Of a DNA stretch of 64,000 bases, positions 39,423-52,562 are shown in pieces. The DNA is from Salminus brasiliensis (taxonomy: Eukaryota; Chordata; Actinopteri; Characiformes; Bryconidae): the NCBI RefSeq assembly GCF_030463535.1, contig NC_132893.1:23788782-23852781 (forward strand), written 5' to 3'. The first letter of the stretch is position 1, and every line of letters begins with the position of its first letter. The notes beneath the pieces are model-generated. The model saw only the letters and a program-made list of their open reading frames with translations, made no database searches and had not been told where the DNA came from. The position numbers were made by a program, and so were the translations under genes.

Positions 39423-39480
39423 GTGTGTGTGTGTGGGGGGGGGGGGGGGGGTGTAAGAGTGTGTGTGTATGTGTGTGTGG
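39423..39480. repeat. GT microsatellite with 17-base G run
   Basis: A short GT run, then 17 uninterrupted G (39435-39451), then further GT units. Confidence 0.95.
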
Positions 39481-40351
39481 TCTGGGCAGGACAGTAATCT
39501 CCTGTGTTAGTGGAACAGGCGGAGGCAGAGTTTACCCAGGGTCAGCATTACAGAGGTGGGCACGGTGAGAGGATTATTCCTCTGGCAAAGATGGGACAAC
39601 AGGATGTAGGCCACCACGCATGCCAAACTATTCACTATAATGTTACACCAACCCATTTGTGTAAAGAACACACCCATCAAGGCTGCATTCACACTAAGTA
39701 TGGACAACATTATCTGACGTTTATGTTGTGTACGATACACTCCACTATCCGGACAATAATGATATTATATGACAATGTACCAAAATACTATTAACAGTGA
39801 TTTATTAGTGCTGACAAGTTTATTATAATTTTATGAGCTGCATAGGCTGATAAAACAAAGAATATCATGCACACTGTAAAAAAACGTCACTTTGTTCAAG
39901 AGGGATCGACTCACTACCTGTAAGCATCAGATAAACACAGTGATGTAAATCCAAATATTAGACTGTAGTATCCAAAAACATTTCTTATAGCTGTTCAGCT
40001 ATAGCTCAGCACCTTTACTTTTAATGGTTTTAGAATCTAACTGTAACTGTAAGCACAGAACTGTAACTGAGGCCTTTCAGAACTATGTCAAATAAAGTTC
40101 AAACAGTCGGTTATGTGCAGAGATGTCTGACCATCAGAACTAAGCACATTTGGAGAAAATCTGTTGAGAAATCATCAAATTATGGCTGATTTATTCATTT
40201 ATTCTGATTATGTGGAGGAGGTACAGACGCAGCTCTACAACAGAGGACAGAAACCAATTAGGTATATTTGTACGTCTACGTCAATGCAAACTGAAAGGCT
40301 AAGAAACGTGGTATGGATACTCCAGAGCAAGCTACCATGAGCCCAAGGTCA

Positions 40352-40820
40352 CACACTATATGTCCAAATGTTTGTGGACACTCCTTCTAATAAATACGTT
40401 CAGCTACCTTTGCAACAGATTGCAGCAGTTGCTGACACAGATGTGCAGATGCACACAAACAGCTTGTCTAGTCCCTGTAGAAAAGTACTGCCAATAGAAT
40501 AGGACTCTCTGGAGCAGATAAACATAAACCTATTTCCACCATGCCTAATGTAAGGCATGGGTTAGACTGCATTGAGCCTAGGATCAGTGAGACTGTGTCT
40601 CTGGAATAATGGTGCTCTATCCAATACTTCTGGGATGAGTTGGGGAGTAGGGGATGAGGTGAGGGTGGTCATCGAACATCCTGATCTCACTTATGCTCCT
40701 GTCACTGAATACAATCAGATCCACAATCTAGTAGAAAGCCTTTACTGGAAAGTAGAGACAGTTATTCCAACAAAAGCAGGATGAACTCTGATTTCGTAAG
40801 AGGCAATAAACAGGTGCTTT
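40352..40820 (+). mobile_element. Non-autonomous DNA element, near-complete copy
   Basis: Begins ACTATATGTCCAAATGTTTG and carries CTTGTCTAGTCCCTGTAGA, ATAGGACTCTCTGGAGCAG, GGTGCTCTATCCAATACTTC and CCAACAAAAGCAGGATGAAC. Three other copies occur at 17845-18113, 28512-28892 and 32398-32490. There is no coding capacity. The left terminus resembles Tc1/mariner-type ends; the right terminus is eroded. Confidence 0.75.
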
Positions 40821-43444
40821 AATACAATTGCCCATATAGTGTTTCTCAGAGAAGCATATTGCATACATGATATTTTCATGAGAATAATTAAATATCGTCA
40901 TATTACCCATCACCAGGCCATAGAGTTTGCGACTTTTTTATCCAAAGGAAAATGCCTAATGACTATAATTCTTTGCTATTCGAACTTTCAGAAATTTCAA
41001 AGTAGAATCTACTGGTATAAATGTTTGGATGGCCATGTTTATTCTGACATTTAGTCATCTGAAGAATTTTCAGATATTCTTATATGATATTAATGTTGAT
41101 TTGCAAACTGTTAAGCATGCATCAGGTCAGGTTGATAAAAATATAAACATTGTAGGTATTTTTGTGCAATGATTTCATAATCAGATATGATCATAAAAGC
41201 AACTGTTCTATTTCTGTGAAGTAAAATGTTGCTTTGGTAACCATAAAAATGCAGCTTAGTCTATGAACCTTTTTATAACAGCACTTTTCAAGCAGAGAGG
41301 TATGCTGCTGATATCCTCAGAACTTTGATATTACCTTTATTTTCTCCACACAGATCCACAAACACACACTAAAAAGGGAACTTTACTGTACAGAGTACAG
41401 AGTGGGCATTGGCCTACAAGGTCACGGTCACCTGCAGTCCAACTGCAGGGAATACAGAAGCTGCTAGTGTGCTGGCACATTAACCCTGCCTTAAGGACAC
41501 TTAAAACATTTTTGCAGCTCCCTCTTCTGGTTTGCCCTGGAGGTCAGTGCAGCTGAGCTGCTCTTGAGGAGGCATTTATCCTTTCCTATTACTTGCTATC
41601 AGTTTTAAGTGTGAGCGGATTTTAAGCCACGAATTCAGCCAAGACAAAGAATGCATGGGACAGGGAAAGAGAATTTATTCACCGTGTTTCCAAGGCAACC
41701 ACAATGTGGAACTGGAAAAGATTTACATTCGAATCAACACATCAGCCTAAGCATGATTTCTCTGTCTCTCTTACACAGAGGCTGAAGTTCAGCAGTGTCT
41801 CTGCTCTTATGTAATAGGTGGGTGGAGTGGGCATGTAGCACTAATCTCAGCTCTTCTCCAGGGAGAGATTATTCCAGCTTCCTTTGCTGTCCACCACATA
41901 CACACCATCACAAACAACTTCCAGCTCAGGCACATTCATAAAACTACTCCATCTCTGATCTCACCCTTCCCCCAAAATGCGCTGCAACCTCTGCAGGCAC
42001 AGAACATAAACAGCAATTATACATATTTAACTTGTACATATGCCAAAACCATAACAACTAGCAGCAAAAATGCTGTTTGTAAAAGAGATGTGTGAGTGTG
42101 AAGAACCTTTAAATTGTCAAAGAACCTGTCAGTATCCATGTGGTTGCATAATCTACTAAGGAGTCTAGAGCTTAGAAATGAGATAAGTGCAGAGAATGAC
42201 ATCTCTGTGCTGGAGTAGGGTGTTGTTTAGTGCTGATTGTGTGCAAATCTTGGTGTTAAGGAAATGCAACTGCATTACATATTTTAACTAATAAAACACC
42301 TATGCTTCAGGATGCATTATCACATCTCCATGATGCACACAGTCATGTTTTTGCATTGGGATGTAAAAAAATGCATTAATACATTCACAGTAACTATCCC
42401 TAGAGACAGCTTGCCTCAGTGATCATTTCATACTGTGATATTAGCTATCTGTATCTTCAGGTATTACACATAGCTAGATGATTAAGGAGATAATTGCAGT
42501 AGCTAAACAACACATTTGACCTAAAGGGTCCTTTTACAAGAATGATCCACCACATTAAAATAATTACAGTAGGCAATGAGTGCTGGGTTGGCTTTCTGCT
42601 GATGCACAGCTTACCAGCTTACGTTAACTTTGTTGACTGAACCCTACATAGCACTGGCTATACTGCATACTACCCAAGCTTTACCCAAGATCAGGATGAT
42701 CCAATTTGCATCAAAAGTGGAGACACTGCGGGTAACTACATGAAGGAATTGGCTTATTCATAGGATCTACTTTGTACAGGCATTTTGGTAGCCCACAAGA
42801 CCAATATTATCCTAATTCGTAAGCAATTAAGCATTTACATTCCCTGAGGATTTAGAAGTTCTACATTACTGTAGATTTTCTACATGCCAGAAAGAACACA
42901 CAGTCTTATTCAGTAAATAACCTCTATCAAAAGGCACACGTGTGCATTTCCATATAGAAGATGAGCTCGCTTCAGAACTGAGAGCTAAATTGCTGCCACT
43001 CTTCCACTGAAGTGGCTCAAAAGTGACAGGAAAAGTGTTCTACTCCTCTTTCTTCTAACAGAGCAGCTGTGATTGCTTTCCAGTACTAACCCCACTTAAC
43101 GGCCTGGAGCTATCAAATGAGGTTTTGGATTTATGACAGGATTTAATTGTGACTGCCTGATAATGGTCTGACAAAACTACAGATAACTCAGCATCATCAG
43201 TAATGTGCTAGACTAGGTCTGACTTCATACTCATATCACATTTGACACAAAAATGCTACATTCAGAATCACTCCTTATTAGAAAACAGTGTTTTCCAAAG
43301 GTCTGACACATCCAAACTAATTTGAATATTAGTTTTTACTTAATTGGGAATCTTTATCTTCCATGTTTTTTAGCACCTGATGGACTTAGCTAAAGTGAAG
43401 CTTTGGATTGTGGAAATGACCACAGAGATGATGTCTGCCTATGC

Positions 43445-43808
43445 TATACATTATTGGTCTAAAGATATAAATTACTGGTATAATGTTATAATGTTTAGTC
43501 TAATGTTATACATCCTTGGTAAAATTCTATGAATTCTTGTCCACTGCTATAAATTTCAGTGTAATGCTATAAATTCTTGGTCTAATGTTATACATATGTG
43601 GTCTGGTGTTATTCTTTTGAGTCTAATGCTGTAGATTATTGGTCGAATGTTATCAATTTTAGTCTAATGACATAGGTCAAATTCTTTACATTTTTGTCCA
43701 AATCCGAACTAATGATATTAAATCTTGGTCTAATGCAAATATTCTGGTCAATTCTGTAAAGTTTAGTTCAATGCTATACATTTTAGTCTAATGATATAAA
43801 TTCTTAGA
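43445..43808. repeat. Degenerate minisatellite, GGTCTAATGTTATAAATT units
   Basis: Units of about 23-27 bases recur, such as TTGGTCTAATGTTATACAT, TTTAGTCTAATGTTATACAT and TTTAGTCTAATGATATAAAT. Roughly a dozen to fifteen copies, all diverged. Confidence 0.8.
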
Positions 43809-44139
43809 ATTTACTGGAATCAGAAGAAGGGAAGAAATATACTGTCAATATTGGGCTGTCAGCATACTTGGGCTAGCAAGTATAGCCTACATTTGGGAGA
43901 AAACATCAGTGTTATCTGTTTGCAGTGTTGTTTAAATACTTCACTAAATAGTGATAAAACTTGATACATTTTCAGTCATTCATTGGTTGCTCCCTAGTCA
44001 GTTTACAATATAACAAATGCTATAGTGAATAGTAAATTAGTGAAATCTGAACACAACAATACATAAAGTTTTGTATCAGTGGCAGCAAAACTTGTATCAC
44101 GGCTACACAGCAGTGCCTGGAGACCTGCTGGCTTGAAAC

Positions 44140-44300
44140 AAAAAAGTGGCAATGGATCAAGGGATGCTGTCTTCCCCTGATCATTTCTGTTGTGCCCCTG
44201 AGCAAAGCACTTAACCTCATTTTGCTTCAGATGTGCTGCACCACAGTAGTCCTGGATCAATGGAGGCTGTGCTCTGTACCCTTTTCCAACAGTGGGAGCT
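44140..44300 (+). mobile_element. Degraded SINE-like fragment
   Basis: GTTGTGCCCCTGAGCAAAGC followed by ACTTAACCTCATTTTGCTTC resembles the body of V-type tRNA-derived SINEs of teleosts. No promoter boxes are preserved. Confidence 0.45.
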
Positions 44301-46796
44301 GGCTTTCAAAAGAACAATTTTTATGCCTGTATTTATTTATGGTAGGGCTGTTTAGAAGATTATGGAACACAGGGAACTTCTAGATGGCCCTTCCACTGAT
44401 AAATACAGGCTTAAACAAGACATAACGGAAGAGAGTGCCACGACTACTCAAAACACCAGCACGCACGCTGGCCGATGTGTGGATCATGTCCACTAATCAC
44501 CCAAGCTGCAGCAGACTCCAGCTGTTCTAATCTTAGAGCTGCGTGAAAAGAGATGGAAGAGGCAGAATTAAGCTGCAGTCACTCACTCGTTTATTTTCTT
44601 TAAATAGGACGTGTCGAAGCTTCTGAGTCCCGCCCGCTCGCTGTGACACCGTGCTCCTGTCAGCCCAATGCCTGTGTTACCATGGAGACCAGCACAGACT
44701 GCACCTCTCCTGTGACTTATCTTAAAGGGTTGTGGCAGGTACATGCACTGGGCCCTGGTGTAGTGGTCATCATTTACCATGGCCAAAATCAGAAAACAGA
44801 CTGTGTTGTTATTAACCAGACAGTCTTTCATTATCTGATATTATTGTGAAACTATGCATGAATCAATACATCTGATAAGCAATCTGATTTGCCAAAATCA
44901 GGACTTATTTAGACCTCTGCTTACAAGAGTTGGAGAGAAATTAATGTAGAAATTACAATTACACAATTACAATGTCCTTTGCTAAAAGAGTTCCCTACCT
45001 CTGACTTCACAGAACACCAGAGTGCCCTCTGCTGGCACTACTGGCTCCAATGGTACTGCAGCAATATGTGCTACAGCATCAGCCCAGGAAACTGCTTTAG
45101 TATTACAGTAAAACCAATATTAGTAGGGATGCAACAAAGTGGGAATCCTGGGCTGATGCTGGTGCCTGATATGTTAAGTGTAGATTAGCACTACAGACAA
45201 ATGTTCAGTTTACAACATTAAGCACCTTTACCGTTATAACACTTGTCTTCTTCTACTACTTCTTCTAGAAGACTTGGATTAGAGTGCACGGTCAGCCATG
45301 CTATAACACCTTTGGAGCAAAGGCCACTGAGCCTTATGAGATTATAAATGCAGCAAAATTAATTGACTATTTAGTGCAATAGTCAAAGGGCCACCTGGCC
45401 ATTCTGCTCTTTCTGTATACAGCAAAGACACCCTCAAAATATCAGAGTGAAATATTACTGAAATATATACTTCTGTAACATGTGTCGGATGCCAATATTT
45501 TTTCAAGCAAGTATCTACTATCACTGATGTAACGGCAGTATTATCATGCATTCCTAATTACTTGTATTACACTTGTGAGCTTAGGACCACTAACTGACAC
45601 AAAGAAGCCTATATGCATGTGTTAGCTCATGCTTCACATCTTCAATTGCCTTAATCTTAATGCTCTACTGTATCTGCAAACATGCTGGATGCACTGAGAA
45701 ACATATTACCTTCTTTATAAACACATACCGGCTCAACAGTGGTGTATTGCCTGCCAGTGTATGAAGATGCAAGGATGCATGGAAAAAGGAAAAGTAATGT
45801 ACCAAAGAAAGGTAAGAGGTTGTAATCACATACAACATCACCAGAATTCAGGCACGTTGTTCTAGCCAGCTACTAGGGTGCACTCCAAAATGCAAGTTTA
45901 AGGGTCTGTGAAAAGCATAAGGGTATTCTCCTTATATTCCACAAGATGGCAACATTTTCCAAGAAGAATCGAACATCAGCAAGCAGTGACTGTATTAATT
46001 AATAGCAGACCCAGAGCAGATCAGCAGTTTGTATCTACTAGTGCTCAGGAGGTAAAGGCTTTGTAAGGGAAAAGTTCATATCTGCTGGTCAGCATTCACC
46101 TCAAAGCAGAACAGGTCCCTCTGACATGCTACAGTATACAACAGAGTAGGATGGACATTGGAGATTCCACATTATAGAAAATTATAACCTTGATAACAAG
46201 TGTAATTTGACATACAGTTCCACTCAAAAGTTTAGACACACCTGGTTGAATGTGTGCTGATCATCGTCAAAAATTGTATCCAAGGCTAGGGAGACCATAT
46301 TTTTGTTTAAAAAAAAAAAAAGAGGACACACAGGTATCCAACATACAACAAAAATGTGATATCAAAGCAATATTACGATGAAAGTAAATAAAAAGCACTA
46401 AACACATTCAGTGAACATCTGATTTTCTGATTATTGACCACTTTTTAATCAAAACAAAACCCTTCAAATGTTAAATCAATTGTAAACTTCTCTGTCCAAT
46501 AACTAGTAGTAATAAGGACATTTAACATATCCAAACAGAAACTGCACTAAAACAAAAGCAGAATGAAATACAGATTGTGTTATTTTTGAGTTGGACGTAT
46601 TGAACGTTATAGTATTAAATTGTTTACTATTTTATTGTACTAAAAAAGTGACATTTTACAACTGTAACACAGTGACAACTGTGTCACACTACCATGATAC
46701 TAACTTCTTACAAAACATTACATTACACTAGGGTTGCAACTGTATGATATTTCCACGTTATGATAACTGCCCCAGGAAATACCACAGTACCACAGT

Positions 46797-46822
46797 ATTA
46801 TTATTATTATTATTATTATTAT
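46797..46822. repeat. (ATT)n microsatellite
   Basis: About eight to nine ATT units. Confidence 0.93.
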
Positions 46823-47159
46823 AAATGGACCCTTAGAGGAATGAAAACTGTATATTTTGGTTGAACAAAAGTTTTACTATAGTTACATTTTATGCAAAAT
46901 GTGTCCTTTTTGAAAATAAAAATTTTGTTCATTATGCATTAATCTGCTGATTATTTTCTTCATTAATGCATTGACTGTTTGGTTTTAAACTGAAAGTAGT
47001 AATAAATTGGTGGGAATCTCTGTTCGGTTGCATTATTTTCCAATAGCAGTATTAAGCAAATATACACATGTGTGATAACCCTCAATTTTCATACCACAGT
47101 TTACAAAGTACATGGTATAACGCTGCAGGCCTACATTACACACATTTCAACTGCCACAT

Positions 47160-47402
47160 TTTGTAAAAACAAGTAAAAAAATATTTAAAAGTTTAAAAGT
47201 TACATGCCGTTGTTAATTGGTACGTTTTTGCTATTGCTTTTACTGTGTTATTATTTCATCTTGTAAAGCACTTTGATACACAATTTGTAAAAACAAGTAA
47301 AAAGAAATACATTTAAAAGTTACATGCCGTTGTTAATTAGTATGTTTTTTGCTATTGCTTTTGCTGTTTTATTATTTCATGTTATAAAGCACCTTGATCT
47401 GC
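47160..47402 (+). repeat. Tandem duplication, two ~120-bp units
   Basis: Units at 47160-47283 and 47284-47402 share TTTGTAAAAACAAGTAAAAA, AAAGTTACATGCCGTTGTTA and TATTATTTCAT; they differ by scattered substitutions and small indels. Confidence 0.85.
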
Positions 47403-47623
47403 ACTTTTTATTGTTACATTCTCACTGATATTAAACCAGTTTTTGAACTATTTGAGTATTATGAACTGCTACTGTGATACGTGATAAGGAGCAAAGTGAT
47501 GCTTTCTGTAGGTGAAGCTAAATGGACATTCTAACATAACTGCCCCAGCCACCTAAGAGCAAGAATGTGTGCCATCTCACATTCATACAAAACACTTATA
47601 ACTGACCTAAAGACCTTAACTAC

Positions 47624-47735
47624 ACTCTTAAAAAGGGTTCACCAAAGGTTCTTTAATAAAGTCAATAGTTTTATTCAAAACTATGAAAATCCAAAGAACT
47701 ATTTGGAAAACATTTTGTAGACGGTTCTGTGTAAC
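47624..47735. mobile_element. AGAACC-type MITE remnant
   Basis: CTTAAAAAGGGTTCACCAAA, AGGTTCTTTAATAAAG and ATCCAAAGAACTATTTGG are arranged like the remnants at 21830 and 35970, strongly diverged. Confidence 0.35.
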
Positions 47736-49149
47736 TGTCGTTACTTGTCAATTAACCCTTTTTGCTTACAAAGGATGCATACTCACAACAGCTATCACCT
47801 ACCAAAGAACTACAACTGGGTGATAGAATTAGTTGTAATACAGATTTACAGCCCCCGGTTTCTTTTATTCTATTTTCTGCACTTTACACATGGCGTCCAC
47901 AACCTCACATTTACAACATAACACTTACAATGTATGACTGTAAATGTTCTGTCTGTAACTTTGTTACAATACTGTCTCTTTAGATGTGCTGAAGAAAATA
48001 TAACAAAACAGTGCAAATTAAACAAGCTTTTTTAGATGTTACTTAGCACAGAGTAGCATTACTCAGATAGCATGGGGTAAATTTACATTAATGCAAACAC
48101 GGAGCACCCATGTCTTTGCCCTGAACGTCTGATCCGACAAATCAACTACTTTAGGAGCACTTCCTGAGCTGGAATGGGTTTACAGGAGCACCGAAATCAT
48201 ACACAGATACTTCAGGATCAAACTTACGAACCAGAGACCTACTCTCATTCACAAACCACCACTGACCTGTGATCAGAGCCTCGGGTCACTGACCCGAGCG
48301 TCACTTCACCAAATGTCCAGCATGAACAAAAACTCCAACTTCCATCAGTTTACACAGAGCAGGTCTTTTCACATGTGTTCAGCCCTTCAGCAAAGGAACC
48401 AAACTCCGTCCGCAAGGGAACCAAACCGAAAAGGCCAAAGCTGGAGTGGGTATAGAGAGAGTGGTAGAGGTGGGGGAGAGGATTCCCGCTGTAATGTCTG
48501 TTAGAAGCGAGATTAAACAAACACACAGGAAGGCCACCAGATTATTCCAGGTCAGGAAAGAACTGTGTGACATGCAGGAATCACCACCCCTAATCCCATT
48601 CCACCTGCAGCCTGACAAAATCCCCACACAAGAAGTGTAAATCTCTGACCTAACAACAATTCAATTTGATTACAAATCTGCAGGAAATGATTCAGTGCAT
48701 CATGAACTTTCAAATCTCCCAACGTTATTCTGGTACCATTCAGTCATTTTTAAAAATACATGAAATACACAAATGTGACAGGAGGGAACACAAGCAGTAC
48801 AATCAATACACCAAGCATTCCAGAGTAGGCTGGGAATTTTAGTTTAGCCAAATGTAAAGGCATGATTTATTGGAGAACATTATGAATGATTGATTTTAAT
48901 ATTCCCAAACTGATTCAGTTGAATTGCCACCTTTAAAATGATGCATCAAAATTCATATTTACACCCCCACCACACACAGTGACATGCTTACTCACACCCA
49001 CAGAGAACCATATTCATTCACTCACTCACACCCACAGACAAGCTGCCTGGAGTGTTTTCACTCACACTGACAACATCCAACCGAGGCAACATGGCACCAC
49101 TATGATGGCTGTAATGCCCAGTCATTTGGTATAAAATATTCAGAGTTCT

Positions 49150-50820
49150 CACTTGACCAGTTTTTTCCACATTCTGGAGAGAAGCCGGCTTTTCAGATAT
49201 TCTATATATCTAGCATTCTAGTTTTTCTGACAGTCTAAGAACAGCTAACTATTCTGATGTTCTAGAACAGACAGATTTTACAATTAGCAATCAGCTTTTT
49301 TCTAAAATGCTAGAAAAGTTGCACATATTTTGTCACTGCAGCGAAATGTGTCCTCCACATTTGACCCACATGTGGTAGTGAACACACACATACTAGTAAA
49401 CTAGGAGCAGTGAGCACACACACACACACCCAGCCAACTCCAGGCTCGGGGAGCAGAGAGGGTGAAGGGCCCAACAGTGGCAGCTTGCTGAGCCCGGGTA
49501 TCGAACCCACAACTCTGTCATCAATAGCCCGGAGCTTTAACCGCTGAGCCACCACTGCCCACCACAGCTGGACAGCTTTTCTGTTATTCTTGTTTAGTCA
49601 GCGTCTTGACATTTTAGAATTGCCAGGGTTTTAGATATTCTAAAACATTTTGACATTCTAGAACAGCCTGTTTTTTATGTTTTAGAACATTAAGTTTTCT
49701 AATATAATCTTCCCTTGCATTCTTGTTTGCTTGTTTGTCTGCTTTTTTGACATTCTAGAAGTGTCAGGGTTTCAGATGTTCTAGAACAGCCTGCTTTCCT
49801 GACATTTAAGAACTGCCAGTTGAATGCCACTCATTATTAGAATAGCTTTTTCAAAACAAAAAATAATTTCACATCACATTTACACATGTGTAAAGGTGAG
49901 TGAAAGACTTCGATATTTTTCTAGAACAGTCAGCTTTTCTGAAATTCTAGAAATTCCGGCTTTTCGGACACTCAGTCCGCTTTTTTCACATTCTAAACCT
50001 TTACATTACATTTACATTTACATAAACCTTTTCTGTAATTTTTTTGTAAAGCTTTTTACATATTCTAAGAACAGCTTTTAAGAAATTCTAGAACACCAAG
50101 CTTTTCTAGACTTCTAGAAAGACCAGCTTTTCTGATATTCTAAAATGGACATATTTTAAATGTTCTAGAACATTAAGCTTTTCTAATATTCTGTCAGCTT
50201 TAATGACATTCTAGAACAACTAGCGTTTCTGACATTCTAGCACAACCAGCTTACTTAGCGTTCTAGAAAGGTCGACTTTTCTAACATTGTTAAATCAGCT
50301 TTTTTGACATTCTAGAACTGCCAAGTTTTCAGACATGCTAAAACGCACAGCTTTTTAGATATTCCAGAATGAACAGATTTATTGCATTCTAGAATAGCCA
50401 AGTTTTTTTTATAGATATTCCAGAACAGCTCAAAGGTAGAATGGCCAGCTTTTTAGATATTCTAGAACGAACAGTTTTATGGCATTCTAGAATAGCCAGG
50501 TTTTTTTTATAGATATTCTAGAGCAGCAAGCATTTCTAACATTCTAGGACATCCACCCTCTCTAGCATTCTAGAAAGGCCAGATTTTCTAACATTACTAA
50601 ACATTTTACATTCCATAACAGCCAGCTATTCTGATATTACAGACAAGCTAAGCTTTCTAGCATTGTAGTACAGGCAGTTTTTCAAAAATTCCAGAAATAG
50701 CACAGCCAGCTTCTTGTATTCAAAAAAGTTCAGCTATTCTGATATAACAGCCCAGCAAGCTATCATATCATTATGGACCATTCAGCTTTTCCGATATTCC
50801 TAAAACCTACTTTCTCTGTG
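49150..50820. repeat. Degenerate minisatellite based on TTCTAGAA
   Basis: Dozens of diverged units of about 30-35 bases with the pattern AGCTTTTCTGACATTCTAGA then ACAGCC. Each unit centres on the palindrome TTCTAGAA. A SINE interrupts it at 49322-49562. No open reading frame runs through it. Confidence 0.85.
49322..49562 (-). mobile_element. tRNA-derived SINE, same family as at 1288
   Basis: Reverse-oriented copy: on the plus strand it reads GCGAAATGTGTCCTCCACAT at the tail end, GGGTATCGAACCCACAACTC at the B-box and CCGCTGAGCCACCACTGCCC at the A-box. It sits inside the TTCTAGAA minisatellite, so it inserted after the array formed. Its internal CA run is short (about nine units), unlike the expanded run in the copy at 1288. 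Confidence 0.85.
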
Positions 50821-52071
50821 TCTAGTACTTAATTCTGAATTCCTGATGGAACCGATGTCTCTCTCTCCCTCTCTCTGATGCTGTCGGGGACAGTCATCCC
50901 ATGAGAGGAATGATTTAATTACAGTTTAGCAGTAGGGAAAAAAAGCCCTCCTCGTGGGACGGACTCTCTGTGAAACACGAGCACAGAGCCATGCCTGCAC
51001 TATTAAAGAGGGCAGCGTCCAACCTTGTTCATCTGACAGTGACAAATGGGGCCCATTAAAGATCTCTGTGGAAAAAAATTGGCAGACTGTGGTTGGTTTC
51101 CCGATTGGGCTGCAGTGGCTCTGTATCAAAACAATCCGCATGAACAGGAACTATAATGGATATTTAGCAAATGAGACTTAAAGACTGGCTATGAAGATTC
51201 ACCAGTCCAGGATTCAGAGGCAAAACTACAAAATTAGGTCGCTGACCACTTACTCACAGATGCAATGTATAATACTAATGTGATCTGTCCTGTGAAGTGT
51301 AGTTCTAAGCATCTAGTCATTTCACAGCTAACCCAGATTTGCAATTTTTGGGTAAATGGAAGGATACGTGTAGAATAGGTAGAATGTAACTTTATAAAGG
51401 AAACTGTGTACATCAATTTGTCTATTTACTGAAATTTCATCTCAATTGCAGCAGCATGCCCTGAGTCAACTTATCTATTGATAAGTGTGCTCATGCCATC
51501 AGATCATTTCAAAATCAGGTGCTTTGTTGCATTTACTTACATTCATTTCTAATTTATTTATAATGTTGTTATGGGGACATTTTGGTGCCACTTTATATTA
51601 TGTGTATCTAATAACTGTGTAATTACACCATAAAACAACCCATGTAATATAATGTAACTACTGGTGGTGTACTGGCTGATAACACAGTAGGACAATGTAA
51701 ATTCAAATTTGTATCAAATTGAGTTTCACTGCAATAGCTGTAATGGAAAAGCAGTTACAGTCATACAATGTTTACAGAAGCTTCCCTACTGTAATCCATC
51801 AGTAACACTGCATACATCAACAGTATGTAATCAGAGACCAAAACCAAAAGTTATTAGAGACACTTAATATAGTGTGGAACTTACATTTTTTGCCCAATAT
51901 GGGAACATTTTAGCATCATGACACAAATGATCATCTGTAACACAGTCCTGTTGCGGGCCAAACAGAATTTGCTTTTTGCCTTGGAAAATCAATTCCCCAA
52001 CTCAGACCTAAAGCTAAAAGCAATCAATTGAAATTGTAGTGAACATGTGCAGCATAACTCACATGAACACG

Positions 52072-52072
<1 letters not shown>

Positions 52073-52112
<40 letters not shown>
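52073..52112. repeat. (AC)20 microsatellite
   Basis: A perfect 40-base AC run. Confidence 0.96.
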
Positions 52113-52114
<2 letters not shown>

Positions 52115-52497
52115 ATTCAAGGATTAATTAATTCATTCATTCCTATACACAGTGGCTTCCAAGATTCCTGGCATCCATATACTGAACTAGAACAGTATCT
52201 ATCTATTCACCTGTCCTGTTTTCCTACATTTGAAGAGACTAACAGGAAGGTGAGCGCCCATAAATCTGGAGGTTAAACACAGTGCTGAATACATTCATTC
52301 CCACATATCCCATAGCACTTACTCATTTAGCAATAATAAACAGGACAGTAATTTAACCCTGACTCACAACTCATTTGTGAGAGCATATGTGTGTGTGCGT
52401 CAGGGAACACTGTCTGTATGCGCATGAGTGTATAAATGTGTTGAATGTTGAATAAGTGTCTGTATTCACGTGTCATTGATGAGCTCTCAGAGCATGA

Positions 52498-52502
<5 letters not shown>

Positions 52503-52546
<44 letters not shown>

Positions 52547-52562
52547 TGTGTGTGTGTGTGTG
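52503..52562. repeat. (TG)n microsatellite
   Basis: A 60-base TG run with one TC interruption, 390 bases from the AC run at 52073 and in the opposite sense. Confidence 0.96.

Noticed and set aside
44583..44849. G+C-richer block with ORFs on both strands inside the L27 intron
   Set aside because: No family resemblance and no paired splice sites consistent with dlg2 phases; adjacent to SINE-derived sequence.
49150..50820. Regularly repeated units resembling a CRISPR array
   Set aside because: Units are diverged, contiguous without unique spacers, and in vertebrate intronic DNA; it is a minisatellite.
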